Program-made: the position numbers and the translations under genes | Part shown: positions 13,001-23,547 of the stretch, piece by piece | Layout of the letters: each line of letters begins with the position of its first letter | How positions within the stretch are numbered: the first letter of the stretch is position 1 | From: Serinus canaria | Lineage: Eukaryota; Chordata; Aves; Passeriformes; Fringillidae | DNA length: 64,000 nucleotides | Direction of reading: 5' to 3' | Assembly (NCBI RefSeq): GCF_022539315.1 | Contig: NC_066313.1 | Location: 21,365,059-21,429,058, forward strand | Notes under the pieces: model-generated | What the model saw: the letters and a program-made list of their open reading frames with translations, nothing else | Told to the model about the DNA's origin: nothing | Databases searched by the model: none

Positions 13001-16000
13001 ACGGGGACACCTCTGCCTTGAACAGGCTGCAGGACACAGAGCAGCAGCCTCTCTGCTGCGTGTGCCTGTCCTGCTCAGCAGCACCAAAGTGCCCAGCCTC
13101 AGTGAGTATGAGGAACCAGCAGAGAACTGTCATAGCCATGCTACATCCTCTGGGAAGGTCCTTATCCCCCAGATTTATTTTGGAAGCTGGAAGGCAGTGC
13201 GCTGTGGAGTACATCACTTGCAGGTGGCACAGTGTGAGCCCATGGTGCTTGGCCAAGTCCTGCTGGAGCCCAAGGCTCCTCCCTCTTAGATGCTTCACGG
13301 CACCACGGACACAGTGCAGGCACAGCTTGTAGCCCAGCAATTTCTTTAAATGGTGAAGCATTGTTGAAGGAAAAATTCCGCATTTGAGGTCTAAAGTATC
13401 TCTTTCCATTTTGCTGGGAATAAGTGCAAAAAAGAGGCTTGAATTCATTTGTCTGCTGCTTTTCTTTCCTTTGGGTAGTCAGGGAGCTGCAGTAGAGAGG
13501 CAGATTTTGCCTCAAACCCCTGAGGGTTTGAGTATTTCCAAAAACATGCCAGATCATATTTTTTGGATTCCCACCCACTGCAAGGCACTGTTTTCATGTA
13601 CATGTATATGTATCTATTTTCCTGAAATTGTGTGCTTTTGTGAAAATACAGTGTAAGAGAAGACTGTTACAGTCCTTGATTTCTTTCTGAAAAAATTAAG
13701 AGGATTTCAGCTAACCATCTCTTTAAAGAGCCCTTTAAAACATAGGCAAAAGATGCCAGCACAGGAACACAATAGGGTAAGCTTAAATAAAAAACCAAGA
13801 TGCCAAAAGCATCCCGAGACTATTGGCTGTGGTTGTCTGCCAAGAAGAGATATATTCTCCAGTGGTGTATCATGTAACTACCAATTCTGCTTGCAATCTT
13901 AACTTGCAAATTTGGAGTTTGTCCGTATTGGATTTGTTTTTCAGCGCTTCACCTGGAAGGGGCTGTGGGGCAGTGAAGGTTACCAGGGGTCACTGCAGTT
14001 TGCAGTAATATGTTTTCAGTGTAGTCTAAATTCTCAGCTGGAGACTCTTTCTTGGGATGCTTAAGGATTGTGTGGAAAGGAATTAGTCCCAATAATCCTT
14101 AAACTTGTTTAAAGAGAGTCTTTTTTTATTCAAGATCCTTAGGATCAAGTTATATAATGATCTGGTTTTGACATTTCTGACTGGAAAAGCATGTGTGTGG
14201 AGAGGGAAGGAATCAATTTAGCAACAAAAGAAAAGGCTCTTTGTGTAGAAGTTGGCTGTAAAGAAAGTTAGACCTACTGACAGGAGACCTACATTTGTAC
14301 TGGGCAATGTTCTGCTTCTCCTCTAGAAAATGTCTGTGAATGTCTCTTTTTACCCCGTTCCTACACTGCCCCAAACTCTCAGCCGCCTGCAAGCAGTCAG
14401 ATGCCATGCAGCCCTTATTTTTGTTTCTTAAGAATTTCTCTTTCCCTTTCCTGGATTTAGCAGCCTTTAGGGCTCCCTTCCTTGGCCTCACAACTTTGCA
14501 GGCTCAGGAATAAAAATAAAACGAGGCAGGCATTAATCAGTCAGTGTCAAATGCTTGGGGAAGATGAATGATACAGCCGAGTCTTGGCATTTCCGTTCTG
14601 TGGCGTTGCCTGCATTACTAATTCTCCTTTTGGCACCGGGTCACTTCAGTGTCCTGCCTATTTGCCTGCAAAAATATTATCTTTGCAGTTGGGGAGAAGG
14701 AGGAAGGTTCCACCTTCCCTCCCCCTCTGCATGGGGCATCAGGGTATCACAAAAAACCCCCCCGTGTTTCCAAGCTTTTCTGAGGGCTATGGCCATGCAC
14801 AGTCTCTTCCCTGCAGAAACCTTTGCTCTAACATTATGGTTTTTGATTTCAGCCCCAAAGTGCCAGGGGTGAGGCTGGATAAAACTCATTAAAACAAAGT
14901 TGTGTCTGGGTACCTCATCCCACAGAAATGGCCAGTATCTAAATGAGCAACTCAGCAGCTGGGATGCAGGAGAGATTTGGCTCCTAAAATAGCTGAGTCC
15001 TGTGGCTAATGCTGCATTTTGGGGGCCACACCTGCTCCGGAGATTTACACAGATAGAAGGGTGGTGGTATCAAAGGGAACGAGAGGACAGAACAGGGGTG
15101 ACTAAACCCTGGGGTCAAGAAAACACTCTGGGGCTTGGGTGAGTTGTCCTGCTTATACCCGAATTGCTTTGCAAAATCAGGCTGGAAACATCTCCTTCCT
15201 TTGCAGAGAAGTTGGTACACAACTTACTAATAAAGTTTCTGAGCTCAGTGCTCACAAGAAGCCCAGCCTGCCCCAAGCTCTGCAACACCTGCATTGGTCT
15301 CTCAGCAGGTCACCAACACCTCGGACAGCTGGGCTGTGAGGGATGTCCCAGCCTCGCAGCATCGCCTGACCCTCACCAGGCTGGACCCTGGGAGCCTCTA
15401 TGAGGTGGAGATGGCTGCTCACAACTGTGCTGGCGAGGGACAGACAGCCATGGTGACCTTCCGCACCGGTAAAGGACAGACCTTTCCCTGGGTTCCCTTT
15501 TGCTCTGAGTCAGGGGAGGGGCCCTCTGAGACATGCTGTCCCAGCCCTGAGGCACAAGACACCAGCCTTTGGACAATGGGAGTGTTTCTGCTCTGGAAAC
15601 CCATCTGTCCTCAGCTTAGAGCAACTGTCAGAAGGGAAAGTGGAGGGTAGGATGAAGAAAATTCCAGCCCATCCTCTGTGTGGGTTGGAATAAGTCCCTT
15701 CTTCCCTTGGTGTCTCAGTTGAACACCTGCAGAACTGTAGAAAATGTGTCTAGCATAAATGTCAAGAGGTTTTTTTTAATCCATCTTCTGCCCGAGGACA
15801 GAAATCTAGCAACATTTCAAGAAAGCCAATTAAAAGTGGTAGAAAATTAAATTTGAGGGGGATTATTAAGAAATCTGCCTCTTTAGCTTTTGTTCCTGCC
15901 AGGAGGCTGAGTGCTTTGAGGCCCTGGGGCTGTTAGAGTCCAGGAAGTACTTACCTCCACATCCTGTCTGGGAATATTTGCTTTCCTCATCACAGCAAAA

Positions 16001-19000
16001 GTTAATTCTGAGTGCATCTCTCTGTTACTGATGCCACCTCTCCCTTCTGCACAGGCCGGCGCCCAAAACCAGAGATTGTTGCCAGCAAAGAGCAGCAGAT
16101 TCAGAGGGATGACCCAGGCACGAGCACCCAGAGCAGTAACCAGGCCGACAACAGCCGTCTGTCCCGTAAGGCCCTCCCTAAACTGGCGCTGGGGAGGGTG
16201 AGGGGTGCTGGGTCTCTTGTGGGTGGCAGTGACCAGGGCATGCTGGGGTTGAAGTCTCGGCTGGGTAAATCAAGACTGCAGTGCAGGATGGGTGGTTTCT
16301 AGCTTCTGACAAGGAGAGGTCCTTCTTGGACACACCTGCTACTGCCCTTGGCAGACAGTGAGTCCTGGAGAGCAGGCAAATCCCACTGCCTGGCCCCACC
16401 TTTAATGCGAGGACATCTCAGCAACTCTCTGCCTTTTTCTGAGTTCCACACAGAGGGTTTAGAAAGCCCTGTCTTGGAATCTGTGAATGTGTGAGGCACA
16501 GGAGCAACAAAGTGCACTGCACCAGTGGGTGCTGGTGGAGTGTAAGGGAGGAATGGGGACCAGGTTCCTGCATGTCTTGGCATCCTCCTCTCTCAGCGAA
16601 GCCCTGGCTAGGGGCAAGTAGTTCCCATTTTACAGGTGCAGAGTGCTCCATTTGGGTATCTTGCTGCAGTGGAGAAACATCAGATCCTTACCAGTCAATC
16701 TAATTTGTTGTTTCCCACTTTGTCTCTATCATTGCTATTGCCTTTATCATTTCTGTGAAATTCTCTCCTTCAGTCCTAATCCTGTGAGGTCTCATCCTTC
16801 AGTGTCCCCCATACTCATTCATTTGTTGTCTTTATTTTCATATCCATAGCTCCATTCATCTCTTTTCCTCCCATCTTTTGATTGTTTTCCCATCAAATTG
16901 CATTTCCACAGTTCAGAACTTTTCCTTATTTCCTTCTCAGCTGTTCCTTCTCAATCTCTTCTGTTTCCATCTCCTACCCTTGGCTATCCCCAGCATCAGT
17001 CTCACCCTGCTCACTGCTTCCACATCACCCAGGCTTTTTGCTCCGTCTCCAGCCCTGCATCCACCCCTCACACTGCTTTCCCTACCATGATGGGTGATCA
17101 CACCCCAAACCTTGCGTCATACTACTTGAGCTGGGAGTGGAAAAGGAGCAAGATGCAAGCAGGAGTAAAAGGCTCTTGTGGGCACAAACTGAAAGGCATG
17201 AGGGTTTGGGGGTGCCAGCTCTAATGAAGAGCATTCAGGAGTTGCAGAGCATGTGGCTGGGTGCAGTGCAGGTAGTCCTTCACCTGCATACCGCTGAGCC
17301 ATAGGATCCTCCAGACAGGGTGGGAAGAATGTTTCATGTCCTGATCTCCTTCTGGGTCCCTTGCAGCTCCAGAGGCACCAGACCGTCCAACCATCTCCAT
17401 GGCCTCAGAGACATCTGTGTACGTGACCTGGATCCCCCGTGGGAATGGTGGGTTCCCCATCCAGTCTTTCCGCGTGGAGTATAAGAAATTGAAGAAGTTG
17501 GGAGACTGGGTCCTGGCCACCAGTGACATTCCTCCCTCTCGCCTCTCTGTGGAAATCCCAGGCCTGGAGAAAGGTAGGCAGGTGCTCTCCTCCCTGCTTC
17601 CTGGAGGTCTGTGGGAAGGCTGCAGGGTCCCTATAGGATGGTTAACCATCTGTCACGTCCTGCTCAGCCGTGGCAGGCGTGAAAAAAACAAAGCTTCCCT
17701 AACTCCTGCCCTAGGTATGTGGGGAAAAAGCTGCAGATGCTTCTCCAATTTCTCCAGCTGCAGAGGCCAGCATAAGTTTGACCTCCCTCAGGGAGACTTA
17801 GGCATGTTTTTCCGTATTACAGGATACAGTTACGAAAGGCATTTGCTTTTGCATTTTACAAGATGGGACAGAACTTTCCGTAGTCACAGGCAAGACAGAT
17901 GGGCACACAAATCCCATTGCACTTCACATGAGAAAAGATTTCATCACGAAGCTGGACAGTTAAAAAGGAGAACATAACTACCCAAACTAAGGATCAGTAA
18001 AATGAAGTTTGGGTAAAAATTACGTAGGGTTTGAGCTTTGAACTGATGTTTATGTACTTAATTCCCATGGAGTAGAGGAAGAACACATTTCCATACCTGC
18101 TTTCAGGTCAGGATATCCTTTCAGGCATTTCTTAACCCCCTGCACACCTTCCAAAACTCCTGTCTAACCTTTGGACCATCCAGACAGGAATTGGGGAAGG
18201 TAAACAAAAGCAGGCTTCATCTAGGACATGGCTGAAATGTGGCCATTCAGTATTTGTACTTCCACAGCAAACTTGCTGTAGGCTCTCTGCCTTTTGGAGA
18301 TGGAGCCCCTCTTCACAGTCAGGGCCATGCTGACAGTAAAAATCTTGGAGAACTCCAACCCCTGCAACCATTTCATTTCCTATTTTCCCCATAGGCACAT
18401 CCTATAAATTCCGTGTCCGGGCGCTGAACATCCTGGGAGAGAGCGAGCCCAGCGCGGCGTCTCGGCCGTACGTGGTGTCTGGGTACAGTAACCGTGTCTA
18501 CGAGCGCCCCGTGGCCGGGCCCTACATCACCTTCACGGACGCCATCAACGAGACCACCATCATGCTCAAGTGGATGGTGAGGCTTGTGGGGGTGCAGAGC
18601 GCTGCAGGGGCAAGAACCAGGTGTGCGGGTGCTCCTTGCCCAGATTACACGTCCTCCAGGTTACCACGCTGGAGCTTGTCACCAGCACAAATGGATCTGG
18701 GATCCAATAGCTGCCTCCACCAAAGGAGGACTGTGCTTGGGACACATAGAAGGGCAAGAAGTCACAGAGCCTAGGAAAACTTTTCCATCTGAATCCACGT
18801 TGTATACAGGAAGATTTCAGTGGATAACCATGGGATCTCGATCATTTTGGTCAATAAGCACAGTTGAACAATGCATGGGGTGGCTGCTTGCTCCATTAGC
18901 ACCTCCTCTCTCCTAGTATTTTCCAGCAGATATGTCCTTTGCTGTCATTTGCTGGGTAACAATCCTAAATGTTGATAATCATTTACAGCAGTTCACTCCA

Positions 19001-22000
19001 GAGGATTTTTCGGAGTGGGTAGGATCTTTAGGATAACAAGCCCAGATCTGAGTGTTTTCAACAGCTTAGAGTTTATTCAGAGGGATGCACTGCTCTCCTC
19101 TCCTAGCTGCTTCTAGCCAGAAATTGCCACAATGCAGGATGGGCACTGCTGTTCATTTAAACTCAAACAGTAGCTGATAAAATACTGGGTGAAAGACAAC
19201 AAGAACACACGGAGCTGGGACAGTACTGCCCTGGCTGTGGGGGAGGAAGAGAGCTGACTTCAGAAGCACAAAGCTCCTGCAGTGACCAGTTCATGGCAAG
19301 ACCCAGTTTGTCCGGAAGCCATGAGCCTACTGAAGTCAAGATGATGGTGTGCTTGCTCATGCCCAGCTGAGTCATTGTTGTTCAGGAATTTTTTTCTCTT
19401 GAATCACGGGCTGTGACTGCTGAGAGGGAGCAGAGCACTGGATGCCTGGAGTGACAGGCCCAGATTCACAGCTTATCTGTTACCTGAGAGAAGCAAAGCT
19501 TGAGAGTAGAAAGTAGCACTGAGCTTTTGTAGGGAAGCTCTCATTGTGCAACCCAATGGAAACACAAGGAAGGTCCTTTTGCTAGATTATATTCCTGTCC
19601 CATCCCATTTATCCCAGCTGCTCCTCACCTAGTACAATACAAGCATGGACATCTCTGCTAATTTCTGCTCTCCCTCCCTTTCTCTGCAGTACATCCCAGC
19701 CAGCAACAACAACACTCCCATCCATGGATTTTACATCTACTACCGCCCCACTGACAGTGACAATGACAGTGACTACAAAAAGGACGTGGTGGAAGGTAGG
19801 AGAAATAGAGACTCGTGCCTTCTGGAAGACAGCACAGCCAAAAGGAGCCCTGTGCACAAAAGGCAGCAGCTGTCCTGGCTGCTTTACCAGGCACTGCTGC
19901 AGAGCTGGGCCAACTGCCTGTTCCCTGAGGAAGTTAAGGCTCCATGTGTTTGTTTCCTCCTCAGGAGATCGGTACTGGCACTCCATCAGCCACCTGCAGC
20001 CAGAGACCTCGTATGACATTAAGATGCAGTGCTTCAATGAGGGAGGAGAAAGCGAGTTCAGCAACGTGATGATCTGTGAAACCAAAGGTAAGTGGATTCC
20101 CAGGGCAGCTCTGGGAGCACAGCTGCCGTCTTCCCTGCCTGCAGCTGTCAGAGCACAGCAAGGCAGGAACCATCCCTTCCTGACAGTACGTTACCCAAGC
20201 TCCAGTAAAGTGGTGGAGGCAGCACTGGAGAGAAGAGAGACACAGGGTTGTCCATGATTGATCAGTGTGCCCAGTCTGTGCTCACCCCTTGTGCAGAGTC
20301 CATTGCTGTCCCTCAGAGCAGCAGTTACCTTTAGTTTTTTTGTTTTCCTGTCGCATAGGTGGTGACTGGAAGGAGAAGGGCTCACTTTCCCTTGCTGTGC
20401 TGAGCTCCATGTTGCGTTAGAAGCAGGCTCCATGTTGTCTTCAAAGCAGCTGCACTGTCATGACAGTAACAGCATTAAGTCCAAGTGTGTGCTTTAGAGA
20501 AGCTGTTTTGGATTTGCTTTTGGTTGGGCAGTCCACAAGCAGATCTGGCTTGGCTTGTGAGCCAAGCCCAGAGGCCTTGTCTGTACTGCCAAATGCATCG
20601 GCCTAGGATTCCTGTCATCCAGGAGTGCTCCTTTAAAGCCACCATAGAAGTCTGGCCGCTCCACAGCAGCATTAACATCCCTGGACTACTGCTGTGCCAT
20701 CTGCCTTGTCTCTAACATTCTCTTTTCCTTCCACAGCTCGGAAGTCTCTTGGTCTGCCAGGTCGTCTTCCACCCTCCACAGTGCCCCCTCAGCAGCGTCC
20801 CCCACTCAGTGGTGGGCACAGTGGCCTGGGGACAGGAGCCATGGTGGCCCGTTCCAGCGACCTGCCGTACTTGATTGTAGGCGTTGTGCTGGGATCCATC
20901 GTCCTCCTCATTGTGGCTTTCATCCCCTTTTGCCTCTGGAGAGCTTGGTCTAAACAGAGTAAGGGCTGTTTCTTGGGGGCTGATTTACAGGATATGGTTT
21001 GTCTGTGGATTAAATCTGACCCGGGGTGTAGTTGCATCAAATACCCAAAATGTGAGGGAGTTCTGGGAAGCAGGGAAGGGAAGGACAGAGGGCAAGTCTC
21101 AGATGTCCTGTGGAACCTCATAAAGACAAAGGCCACTGTTTGTCCCTTGTCCTGCTTGCCTTGTTGCAAAAAAACCTTTGGGACTAGGGGGAAGGGCTCC
21201 TTTTCACCATTTATCTCCAAGAGTGCTTTGGGTGCCAAAATAGCAGCCTCATAGGACAGCCTAACCCTATAGATGCTGAGCTTCAACAAGCTTGACTTTA
21301 CCTCTAATTTTTGCCTCAGACTTTCTTTTCCTTCCCTCTGCAGAGCAAACCATTGACATGAGCTTCCCAGGAGCTGGGCTGCTGGTGTCATCCTGCCAGT
21401 ACACCATGGTGCCTCTGAGAGGCATCTCTGCTCCTCGTGCCAATGGACATCCCTTTGTTAGTGGGCAGCCCTATGCCAGCAGGGCACATCTGAATGGCAT
21501 CTGCACCTCTGCAGGAGTGGGGTATGCAAGCACCAAGCCCCGAGATTACAGCCCCGATGAAATGCCACAGGTGAGTCCACACCTGGAATCAAGAGCTGGT
21601 TTGTCATGAGCTGGAGGCCACGCTTGCAGTGAGAGGGCTTCTCCAGGCATGGCTGGCACACTTTGCAGCATGTAGAAGTGGCAAGGCTGGCTTCCCAAAA
21701 GAGATTTCCCCTTTGTAGTGAAGTCTGAGACATGAGGGGAACAGGAAGGACTCCAAAACACAGGTGAAGGGGTGTTTTCTTGGGCCAGGTGCCTCTTAAG
21801 TATGGAGAAGGCAGTGAGAAAAGGTGACTCTTATGGAAACAGTTCCTGTGTCCCCTGAGCAGAGCTCACAGGGACTGACAGTGCTGAGGACTCTGTCTGT
21901 AAAAGGGTAAGAGGCAGTGCTGGAGCTGAAACTATAAATTGTTTATCCCCCACTCATTGAGCAGTAAGTGTAAAGTAAGCTTTTCAGTGCTCAGTTTCTC

Positions 22001-23547
22001 TGCCCTCAGTAGCAAAAGCAACAGCTTCAGCTTTTTCTGCCTTCTGCTGTAAGAGCTTCAGTGGTCTGCCCCAGGGCTCTGACTGACAGATCAGCACCTG
22101 CCTCTTAATGCTGCTGTGTGCCAGTGTTCTGCTAAGAATCCTTCTCTCCTTCCAGTCACATGAGGAGAGCAACGCCTTGCTGCAGGCAAGAGTGCTGCAG
22201 AATGGAAGTGCCCAGCAAGACTACCCGCCCTCCAGGTGAGTCCTGGCCTGTGGGGAGAGAGGGTGGAATAATCTATTGGGACCTATAAGGCTACATACTC
22301 ACAAAGGCCTGCCCCCAATACACTTCAGTCTGTCCTAGCTCTTGAGAAACAAATCCATGCTCCAGCACTAGGACACCTTGGTCTTAATTCTCTTCACACA
22401 ACTCATTCCTCTTAGGATTTCAGGAAGGAATAATTTAATTGTAGAGGTGGTCAAGACCTACTCCCCTCTGTCCCCGTTTCCTCCTCCTGTTTCTGAGTGG
22501 GAGACTGAAAAGCAGGATGAGAGAAGCAAACATCTGTGATTGATGCTGATAAACAGCTGCCCTGCTTTGTGTCTCACTGTTCAGACATCCTTCATTACCA
22601 TGCTTCCTGTGAGGCACTATTCCTCTCAGCTCCTGTGGCACTTACCAGCTGTTGGATGGATACCAGGTCTCACATCGCCTCATTCCCATACCACAAGTAG
22701 ATTCCAATTTCTGCTCTTCCCTTCATTTAGGAATGTTCTGTGTCACAACACTGATGTGCTGGCTGATACATGACATGAGGAGTTAGATCTGTAAACAGCA
22801 CTAAACCTCTTTGCCTGCTTCCCCAGATTGCCCAGCTCCAGAACAGAAGACAACTCTTTCCTCTACAGTTTCCCAGATGACTCTACCCACCAGCTTCTTC
22901 AGCCACAAGATGATTGTCCTCACCTTCAAGAGCACTTTATTGGCTTCCATCATCCAGTGATAGGAAGCAAAGTGGGAGGCCCTAGCCTGGATGCTCGACG
23001 GGATACACTCTTCCACCAAGGTCAGTAGTTTGGAAAACTCCATGCCTCCTTCATCTCATCATTTTAGGCTGCTCTTGAGGGGAAATCTCACTGCAGAGCC
23101 TTTCTGATGGCTTGTATTCAAGTGATATGAATCAATTAATCCATCTCCCTAGGACCTAATCCATTGATCCACCCCTGTAGTGCAGATCAAACTTGTTTTG
23201 TGTGATCATGGCATCGAATTCCCACACAGACTTTCAGAATGCAGATCTTCCTCTTCGATCAGAGTACCGCTCCTCATAAACTGAACTGTTGACTTGAAAC
23301 CTCCCACTGCATCTCTCTTTCCAGTGTGCATTGTAATAATTTCTTGCTCCTTTCCCCCTCAGGAAGCCCTTGCTGCTTAGGCCTAGTGCCAGTTGAAGAG
23401 GTAGAAAGACTAGACTGCTGCCAGTCCAGAGGAGATCTCCATGCCCAGAATCCGGTGATCACATCTTTGGGTCAGGACCTACCAAGACATCTGAACAGCA
23501 GCCCTCCACCACTGAGACCCTTAGAGACTCATCCTCCCACCAGCTAG
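969..23547 (+). CDS. BOC: BOC, Hedgehog co-receptor of the Ig/fibronectin superfamily (whole gene, 18 coding exons)
   Basis: BOC is a single-pass membrane protein that binds Hedgehog ligands and works with PTCH1, CDON and GAS1; it also guides commissural axons and supports myogenic cell contacts. Eighteen exons join in frame with GT/AG borders and matching phases, total 3318 nt, giving 1105 residues against 1114 in human. Layout by residue: signal peptide 1-26, Ig1 about 30-121, Ig2 122-218, Ig3 219-316, Ig4 317-407, linker 408-470, FN3-1 to 560, linker to 597, FN3-2 to about 700, FN3-3 to 803, membrane helix about 846-868, cytoplasmic tail to 1105. Four Ig domains (CDON has five) and the near-identity I recall to mammalian BOC in Ig2, Ig3 and the FN3 domains favour BOC over CDON. 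The linker and tail are the most divergent parts. Joins are inferred from sequence, not from transcripts. Confidence 0.95.
1423..1701 (+). CDS. BOC: BOC coding exon 2: Ig domain 1
   Basis: It encodes a complete Ig fold starting [10 protein letters not shown], with the first disulphide Cys in SLGCVVD, the Trp in [10 protein letters not shown] and the second Cys in GRYQCIAHV. An N-glycosylation sequon NRT lies before the second Cys. Acceptor CTGTGCAG, donor GTGAGT, phase 1 at both ends, as is usual for a domain exon. Confidence 0.93.
3251..3277. repeat. (TGTGC)n microsatellite
   Basis: Five TGTGC units plus a partial one in BOC intron 2. Confidence 0.9.
5730..6030. promoter_or_regulatory. Candidate non-coding regulatory element in BOC intron 2
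   Basis: AT-rich block with repeated ATTTAATT/TTAATTTAAT motifs near 5744-5800 and a forkhead-type GTAAACA at about 5972. Function inferred only from composition and motifs. Confidence 0.25.
6379..6391. repeat. Homopolymer run of 13 C
   Basis: Thirteen consecutive C in BOC intron 2; a site prone to assembly or sequencing length errors. Confidence 0.9.
7240..7660. promoter_or_regulatory. Candidate non-coding regulatory element in BOC intron 2
   Basis: An AT-rich island inside a GC-richer intron, dense in TAAT cores (7256, 7499), a CCAAT (7522), an OTX/PITX-like GGATTA (7561) and a SOX-like AACAATG (7621-7627). The block has the look of a conserved enhancer, but conservation cannot be tested here. 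Confidence 0.35.
9383..9529 (+). CDS. BOC: BOC coding exon 3: Ig domain 2, first half
   Basis: It encodes [18 protein letters not shown], then [15 protein letters not shown] with the first Ig Cys. It joins exon 2 through a split Asn codon and exon 4 through a split codon that reads Asp here, where I recall Gly in human BOC. Acceptor TCTGAAG, donor GTGAGC. Confidence 0.92.
9818..9961 (+). CDS. BOC: BOC coding exon 4: Ig domain 2, second half
   Basis: It encodes [20 protein letters not shown] and the second Ig Cys in TYKCAAYNP, ending at RLRVR. This is among the most conserved stretches of the protein. Acceptor CTCTACAG, donor GTAAGC, phase 1. Confidence 0.94.
10381..10674 (+). CDS. BOC: BOC coding exon 5: Ig domain 3
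   Basis: A whole Ig domain in one exon: [19 protein letters not shown], first Cys in LILECVASG, Trp in VTWAKDG, sequon NKT, second Cys in TYSCTADNG. Acceptor TCCCCAG, donor GTGAGT, phase 1 on both sides. Confidence 0.95.
11518..11790 (+). CDS. BOC: BOC coding exon 6: Ig domain 4
   Basis: A whole Ig domain: [19 protein letters not shown], first Cys in [10 protein letters not shown], Trp in [10 protein letters not shown], second Cys in [12 protein letters not shown]. The exon is distinctly GC-rich compared with its flanks. Acceptor CACACAG, donor GTAAGC. Confidence 0.94.
12342..12640 (+). CDS. BOC: BOC coding exon 7: Ig-FN3 linker and start of FN3-1
   Basis: The first two thirds encode a Pro/Leu/Ala-rich low-complexity linker of about 60 residues that diverges strongly from the mammalian sequence I recall. 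The exon then turns highly conserved at [20 protein letters not shown] and ends YYVVKHRK at a phase 0 donor (GTATCA). The change marks the border between linker and first FN3 domain. Confidence 0.92.
14440..14680. promoter_or_regulatory. Candidate non-coding element in BOC intron 7
   Basis: Within the 2.7 kb intron between exons 7 and 8, a block around GGCATTAATCAGTCAGTGTC shows the non-repetitive, balanced sequence typical of conserved elements, with TAAT cores. Weak, composition-based call. Confidence 0.2.
15309..15468 (+). CDS. BOC: BOC coding exon 8: rest of FN3-1
   Basis: It encodes [10 protein letters not shown] and the FN3 core [20 protein letters not shown] with [16 protein letters not shown]. 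The acceptor is a tandem CAGCAG (15303-15308). Using the first AG would add one Gln; I chose the second because it reproduces the human join KHRK-VTN. Confidence 0.92.
16055..16165 (+). CDS. BOC: BOC coding exon 9: linker between FN3-1 and FN3-2
   Basis: A short exon encoding [19 protein letters not shown], then a Ser/Gln/Asn-rich stretch ending SRLS. It corresponds to the inter-domain linker of mammalian BOC. Acceptor CTGCACAG, donor GTAAGG, phase 1. Confidence 0.92.
17367..17573 (+). CDS. BOC: BOC coding exon 10: FN3 domain 2, main part
   Basis: It encodes [29 protein letters not shown] and [19 protein letters not shown], with the conserved FN3 Trp and Tyr. Acceptor TTGCAG, donor GTAGGC, phase 1. 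Confidence 0.95.
18395..18576 (+). CDS. BOC: BOC coding exon 11: end of FN3-2 and start of FN3-3
   Basis: It encodes [19 protein letters not shown], the typical last strands of FN3-2, then [20 protein letters not shown] leading into the third FN3 domain, which in the family is the Hedgehog-binding one. Phase 0 donor GTGAGG after LKWM. Confidence 0.95.
19690..19795 (+). CDS. BOC: BOC coding exon 12: FN3-3, middle
   Basis: It encodes [20 protein letters not shown] and [15 protein letters not shown], nearly identical to mammalian BOC as I recall it. This strand-loop region belongs to the ligand-binding FN3 domain. Acceptor CTCTGCAG, donor GTAGGA. Confidence 0.95.
19965..20087 (+). CDS. BOC: BOC coding exon 13: end of FN3-3
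   Basis: It encodes [20 protein letters not shown] and [18 protein letters not shown], the closing strands of FN3-3. The preceding intron is only 169 bp. Acceptor TCCTCAG, donor GTAAGT, phase 1. Confidence 0.95.
20737..20958 (+). CDS. BOC: BOC coding exon 14: juxtamembrane stalk and transmembrane helix
   Basis: A Pro/Gly-rich stalk leads to [10 protein letters not shown] and the hydrophobic helix [19 protein letters not shown], stopped by the basic WRAWSKQ on the cytosolic side. This fixes a type I topology. Donor GTAAGG follows a phase 1 break in a Lys codon. Confidence 0.95.
21344..21570 (+). CDS. BOC: BOC coding exon 15: cytoplasmic tail
   Basis: It encodes the start of the intracellular region; the recognisable block is the YTMVPL motif shared with human BOC, followed by Gly/Ala/Tyr-rich sequence that differs more. 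Acceptor CTCTGCAG, phase 0 donor GTGAGT. Confidence 0.9.
22156..22235 (+). CDS. BOC: BOC coding exon 16: cytoplasmic tail
   Basis: An 80 bp exon encoding [20 protein letters not shown] and a few more residues. It is accepted because phases agree on both sides and the Ser-Leu-Leu-Gln pattern resembles the corresponding human tail segment. Acceptor CCTTCCAG, donor GTGAGT, phase 2. Confidence 0.87.
22827..23020 (+). CDS. BOC: BOC coding exon 17: cytoplasmic tail
   Basis: It contains the conserved block [17 protein letters not shown], shared with mammalian BOC, then a divergent His/Gly-rich region ending RDTLFHQ. Acceptor TTCCCCAG, donor GTCAGT, phase 1. Confidence 0.92.
23363..23547 (+). CDS. 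BOC: BOC coding exon 18: C-terminus and stop
   Basis: It begins with the conserved [12 protein letters not shown] and ends in a Pro/Leu-rich tail with TAG at 23545-23547. The C-terminal ETHPPTS resembles the ETPPLTI end of human BOC as I recall it. Acceptor CCCCCTCAG. Confidence 0.93.

Larger units (their letters stand above)
9530..15308 (+). other. BOC: BOC introns 3-7
   Basis: Between the exons listed, introns of 288, 419, 843, 551 and 2668 bp hold unique sequence. I found no repeats of note and no nested gene; open frames there are chance frames extending from exons. Confidence 0.75.
15469..23362 (+). other. BOC: BOC introns 8-17
   Basis: Introns of about 170-1200 bp with pyrimidine-rich ends; 16.68-17.10 kb is notably C/T-rich. 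Nothing else recognised. Confidence 0.75.

Noticed and set aside
20789..21391. 200-codon minus-strand open frame across BOC exon 14
   Set aside because: It is the complement of a conserved BOC exon; the plus-strand reading with the transmembrane helix explains the openness.
969..23547. CDON instead of BOC
   Set aside because: Only four Ig domains before the FN3 domains, BOC-like membrane and tail motifs, and CFAP44 as neighbour all favour BOC.
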